64,000 nt of DNA from Strongylocentrotus droebachiensis (lineage: Eukaryota > Echinodermata > Echinoidea > Camarodonta > Strongylocentrotidae), in assembly GCA_035222895.1 (NCBI GenBank), contig JAVYIG010007177.1, positions 1 to 64,000 of the forward strand. The letters are read 5' to 3'. The notes under the pieces are model-generated. The model was not told where the DNA came from, did not search any database, and saw only the letters and a list, made by a program, of their open reading frames with translations. Positions 60,610-64,000 of the stretch are shown one piece after another. Positions within the stretch are counted from its first letter, which is position 1. Each line of letters begins with the position of its first letter. A program made the position numbers and the translations under genes.

Positions 60610-62460
60610 GTAATTTGCACATGCGCAGGGTTTCGGACGGTTTTGATCAGATTATTTCAACTCAAATTGCTCAGACCCCCAGTGCTTATCCAGTCTCATC
60701 TTGAAGATATCAATGGAGTTTGAGTCAATTATTTCTTGAGGGAGACTGTTCCAGTCGGCCACCAATCTGTTGCTGAAAAAGCATTTCCTTATGTGTAGAA
60801 AAGACCTTTCCATGAAAATCTTTAGGGAATGCCAGTTTCATTATTGAGAGATAGTATTTTGAAGACTGTATTGGCATCGCTTCTCTTTCTCCTATAGCAC
60901 AGGGAGGGTAGGTCCCGAATCTTTATCCTGCCTGTGTAGGGAAGTTATCTTATCTTTGGCACCACTTTTGTCGCTCTCCTCTATACCCTTTCCACCTTGT
61001 CACCATCTCCCTTCCAGCGTGAGTGTCATAAAGGATATTACCATACTCCAAGTGTGGACTTTCTAGTGTCTTGAATTGGAGGTGGAAGAGTCTTTAATGT
61101 CCAGCCTGGTGAAGGTACGTCTGATTATTCCAAGGAGTTGGTATGCTTTATTTTATACTGCCATAGATAACATGTTCATGGAACTAAAGTTTGACATCTA
61201 CTTGTACCTCCAGGTCTCTTTCAAGCCTGGATTCTTTCCAATTCTCTGAATTTCTGAGACTTCTAGCATTTTCCAATATGTCTCTCTTCCTTCTTGCAGA
61301 CTCTAGTTATAAAGACTCATGGTTTGGTTCTCTCGTTTTGTTCTTTTCCGCCCAGTCTGATGGATCTGACTATTTTTGCATGTTGTACATTAAGCTGATT
61401 AAGAATATCTTTGACAGATTGAGTGTCTGCTTCTCTTAAGTCTTTCCTGATACTCATCAGATGTTGATTCAGGTATATGTCAGTTGTAGATAACCAGATT
61501 GTTCTTTCCCTTTTCTCTATCGATCTTTTCATTGTCATCATATTTACATCAGAAGATCTACCACCATCATATGCTTCCCTACTAGTACTAGGTTCAGGAT
61601 AGGTACACGGCTACACACAAACTGGGAGCCATCTGGTTTGGAACCAGATTCATAGTGGTTTATCCTTACTGCATGACTTGTCAGGTTTCAATTGGCTACT
61701 TCTGCAAAGGAAGTTCTCATTCTCTTTTCTCCATCATTTACTACTGTACATGTCCTTCAAGGTTTGAAACACGATTTTGAAAACATTTTCACTCAGTCTT
61801 TTCTCTATTCTGCTTGCTATTTTGTCAACATCATGTGATAGCGTGATTAGTGCACCTTTCACTGCATTCCTTTGCTGCTGCTTTCAGGGCTTAATCGTCA
61901 CGGTCTACCCAAGACCTATGAAACCGTTTGCTCTTGCATGAACTAATGAGTGTGTATGTATCATCACCCATCTGTTGAAAGGACAAGCATGACCATTTGA
62001 TTTGTCGCACAGTTCACATTCAATCATACAATTTGTCTACTTATAGAATTTCGAGCACTTGAAATCTTCAGTGACATTGCCACTAACACTGCTACCGGTA
62101 GACCTATTAGCTACAGACTTACTGGTTTCAGCTTTTGATTTTGTTGACAACTTCTTACTACCGGTATGTATTCTCGGTCTTGGGTTCTTTCTTGTCGTTC
62201 TCTGAAGAGAAGTTTACCACTCTTCGTGCTTTACTTGCTGCTCCTTCTGTTCTGGATCCCTGGTATCCGTACAGCTACTAAACGTGCTTCACGCAGCCGA
62301 TCAAGATGTCTCAGATAGTTGACTTCTAAGTTCGTCCAGGGCTAGTCAACATCTGGCGAGTCAACGTCGTCTTCGGATCCAAGCAGAGTCCCCAGGCAGC
62401 AGTTCTTTCTTATTGATGTGGTATAGTTTCTTCAGCTTCTTCTAAACTGTATCCATGGTC
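60610..62460 (-). mobile_element. internally deleted LINE: PHD-finger ORF1 joined to RT C-terminus
   Basis: The 5' portion (about 62460-61317) encodes ORF1-like pieces: a Cys-rich segment with FKCSKFYK, CMIECELCDKSNGHACPF and a following W/C pattern like a PHD finger, then HDVDKIASRIEKRLSENVF, then SVKDILNQLNVQHAKIVRSI. The 3' portion (about 61240-60610) encodes NKAYQLLGIIRRTFTRLDIK, SPHLEYGNILYD, LPSLCYRRKRSDANTVFKIL and FFSNRLVADWNSLPQEIID, the end of a reverse transcriptase. Endonuclease and catalytic RT are missing. Several stops and at least one frameshift make it dead. Confidence 0.7.
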
Positions 62461-64000
62461 AGAATCCACCTAAAATCTCCTTATCAACCAATCTTACTCC
62501 AAAAAATCATTTTTTTTTTTTTTTTTTTAAAGCAGCTAATCTTTGTAGTATTAGTGATATTTGGCAAAATAAATATGCAAAATGCCAGAATTTAGAATTC
62601 CAAAAAAGAGAGCTTTGATCAAAACACGTCCGTCAACCACGCATGTGTACATACCACAATTTAGTATCTCCAACAGCAGAAGCTGAACGGCCTAATAGTA
62701 TGCATGTTGTGAATATATTTCAATGCTTGCAATAGATCTGTTAATTTGTGTCTTCTACACTATACATACCTTGCCAGAATCTGATATGTTATTTAATAAT
62801 CGATAGCAGTTTAGAGACTTCTTATTTTCTAAAACTAACTATAGCCCTTCCCTTATCAAATTGGCAACAATGAATAGTATTGTCCACTCCTTCATAATTG
62901 TTCAAAGAAGAAAGGTAAAGAATTTTATGCAAGGAACCAATGAGAAAGAATATCACAAAAATTAACCCCCAAATTGCCAATTTGCACATGAAAATGGTGA
63001 ATTTTATATTTTCCACTGTGTTGCCAAATAAGAGAATTTGATGATTACTTACAATTAAATTGCTCTTATTTGAGAATGGCAGAGCGCACTGCATTGAAAA
63101 TAGATTAAAAGTGCTCTGTGAATTTTGCTCTTTAATCTGTTCATGCATATATGTACAATGTGTCATTCCTAGCATTCTGGATCTATTGATAATGCAAAAA
63201 CGTTACAGAAAGGAGACACTGTAATGAATGCTACGGGTTAATAGATGATCATACCGAATATCGTTCTGCTTTCAACCTGACGAACCACCTGTCTATCATC
63301 CCTGCTAGTAGGGTGTGTTCCCACGCTGGCATGACGCACCCGCCCTTCCCCATGGATCATAGGATGGGGGTCTGAACATGGTTTAGAATCTACATCTACG
63401 TGTTTACAATTGCATTCAGCCAATACATATATATATATTTAGAGTATATGGGAGCGGGATGTAGGTGGGTCATGGGTTACACGTGACAAAAGATTCAGAA
63501 AGGGTTAAAAATGATTTAAATGATATCAGTCCGAAGAGGGAGTATGTGGGTTTAAGACAAGAATGGTATTAAATAAAATGGTTCAAGAAATGAGTTATTT
63601 AAATGAGAGTAATGACACAAGCAATTAAAGAATACATTGGTTTAAAAAAATAAACATTCAAGATGTGGATTAGTAGAAAACATAGAGGGCAGCATTCGGT
63701 GTGATCAACGATATGAGATTGTAAGAATGAGAAGCAGAGACGTGGAATGAAGCAATAGGCATGCAGGGATGGATTAGAGACAGGTAGGGAGGAGAAAAGA
63801 AGGGAGAGAAAATAAAATAAAGACAAAAAGTGAAGGGTCAATGATCTTGTAGAGCGATGTTCAGAAAAGTAAGCCCCATTTTACTGTCAAAATATATCTT
63901 CACTTTGACTGCACTAGGCTGCTGCTCCAACAGATGTTGTAAATGTTCTAATTGTAATCATTTTATGCATATTCTACACATTGAATGTACTTCATGTATT
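62461..64000. other. no gene recognised
   Basis: Contains a T run at about 62512-62529, AT-rich sequence and a slightly GC-richer patch at 63250-63420. No open frame here shows a family signature. The N-terminal exons of the SLC66A2-like gene were looked for and not found. Confidence 0.5.

Overview
ORGANISM. The window looks like a deuterostome invertebrate nuclear genome, most likely an echinoderm and perhaps a sea urchin. This is inference from gene content (an adhesion GPCR with a HYR domain, a multi-SRCR receptor with two exons per domain), GT-AG introns, tRNA-derived SINE-like repeats and very many small inverted-repeat transposons. No gene is intact on a single exon. I built the three gene models by following splice sites and reading phase. 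LAYOUT. 0-2 kb: decayed non-LTR reverse transcriptase fragment and a TTAA-flanked MITE. 2-22.2 kb, minus strand: one adhesion-GPCR gene of 18 coding exons. In order it encodes a signal peptide, CAP domain, EGF-like domain, ShKT-like domain, HYR domain, HRM-like segment, Thr/Gly-rich linker, GAIN domain with an intact GPS motif, seven membrane helices and a cytoplasmic tail. All reading phases close to give about 1,227 residues. Its introns hold a 37-bp minisatellite, an 815-bp foldback element, nested TTAA MITEs and SINE-like copies. 22.2-25.2 kb: divergent intergenic region with a 373-bp inverted duplication. 25.2-33.5 kb, plus strand: a 10-exon gene for a signal peptide, four group-A SRCR domains, one membrane helix and a very short tail (535 residues). 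Intron 1 is packed with CTAGATCT-like words and the last intron holds two inverted elements. 34.4-53.6 kb: a satellite array of roughly 101-121-bp monomers inside an apparent hAT-type element with CAGGGGCGTCGC terminal repeats and a perfect 8-bp target duplication. About 1 kb of leader, including host flank, recurs inside the array. 53.9-56.3 kb: an L1/Tx1-like LINE remnant split by a CR1/L2-like LINE fragment. 58.8-60.3 kb, minus strand: the C-terminal exons of an SLC66A2 (PQLC1)-like PQ-loop transporter. 60.6-62.5 kb: an internally deleted LINE joining a PHD-finger ORF1 to the end of a reverse transcriptase. 62.5-64 kb: nothing recognised. FUNCTION. The two complete genes encode surface receptors with ligand-binding or adhesion ectodomains, transcribed divergently from about 3 kb of repeat-rich DNA. 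Nothing shows that they work together. The most unusual items are the CAP-headed adhesion GPCR and the satellite-filled hAT-like element.
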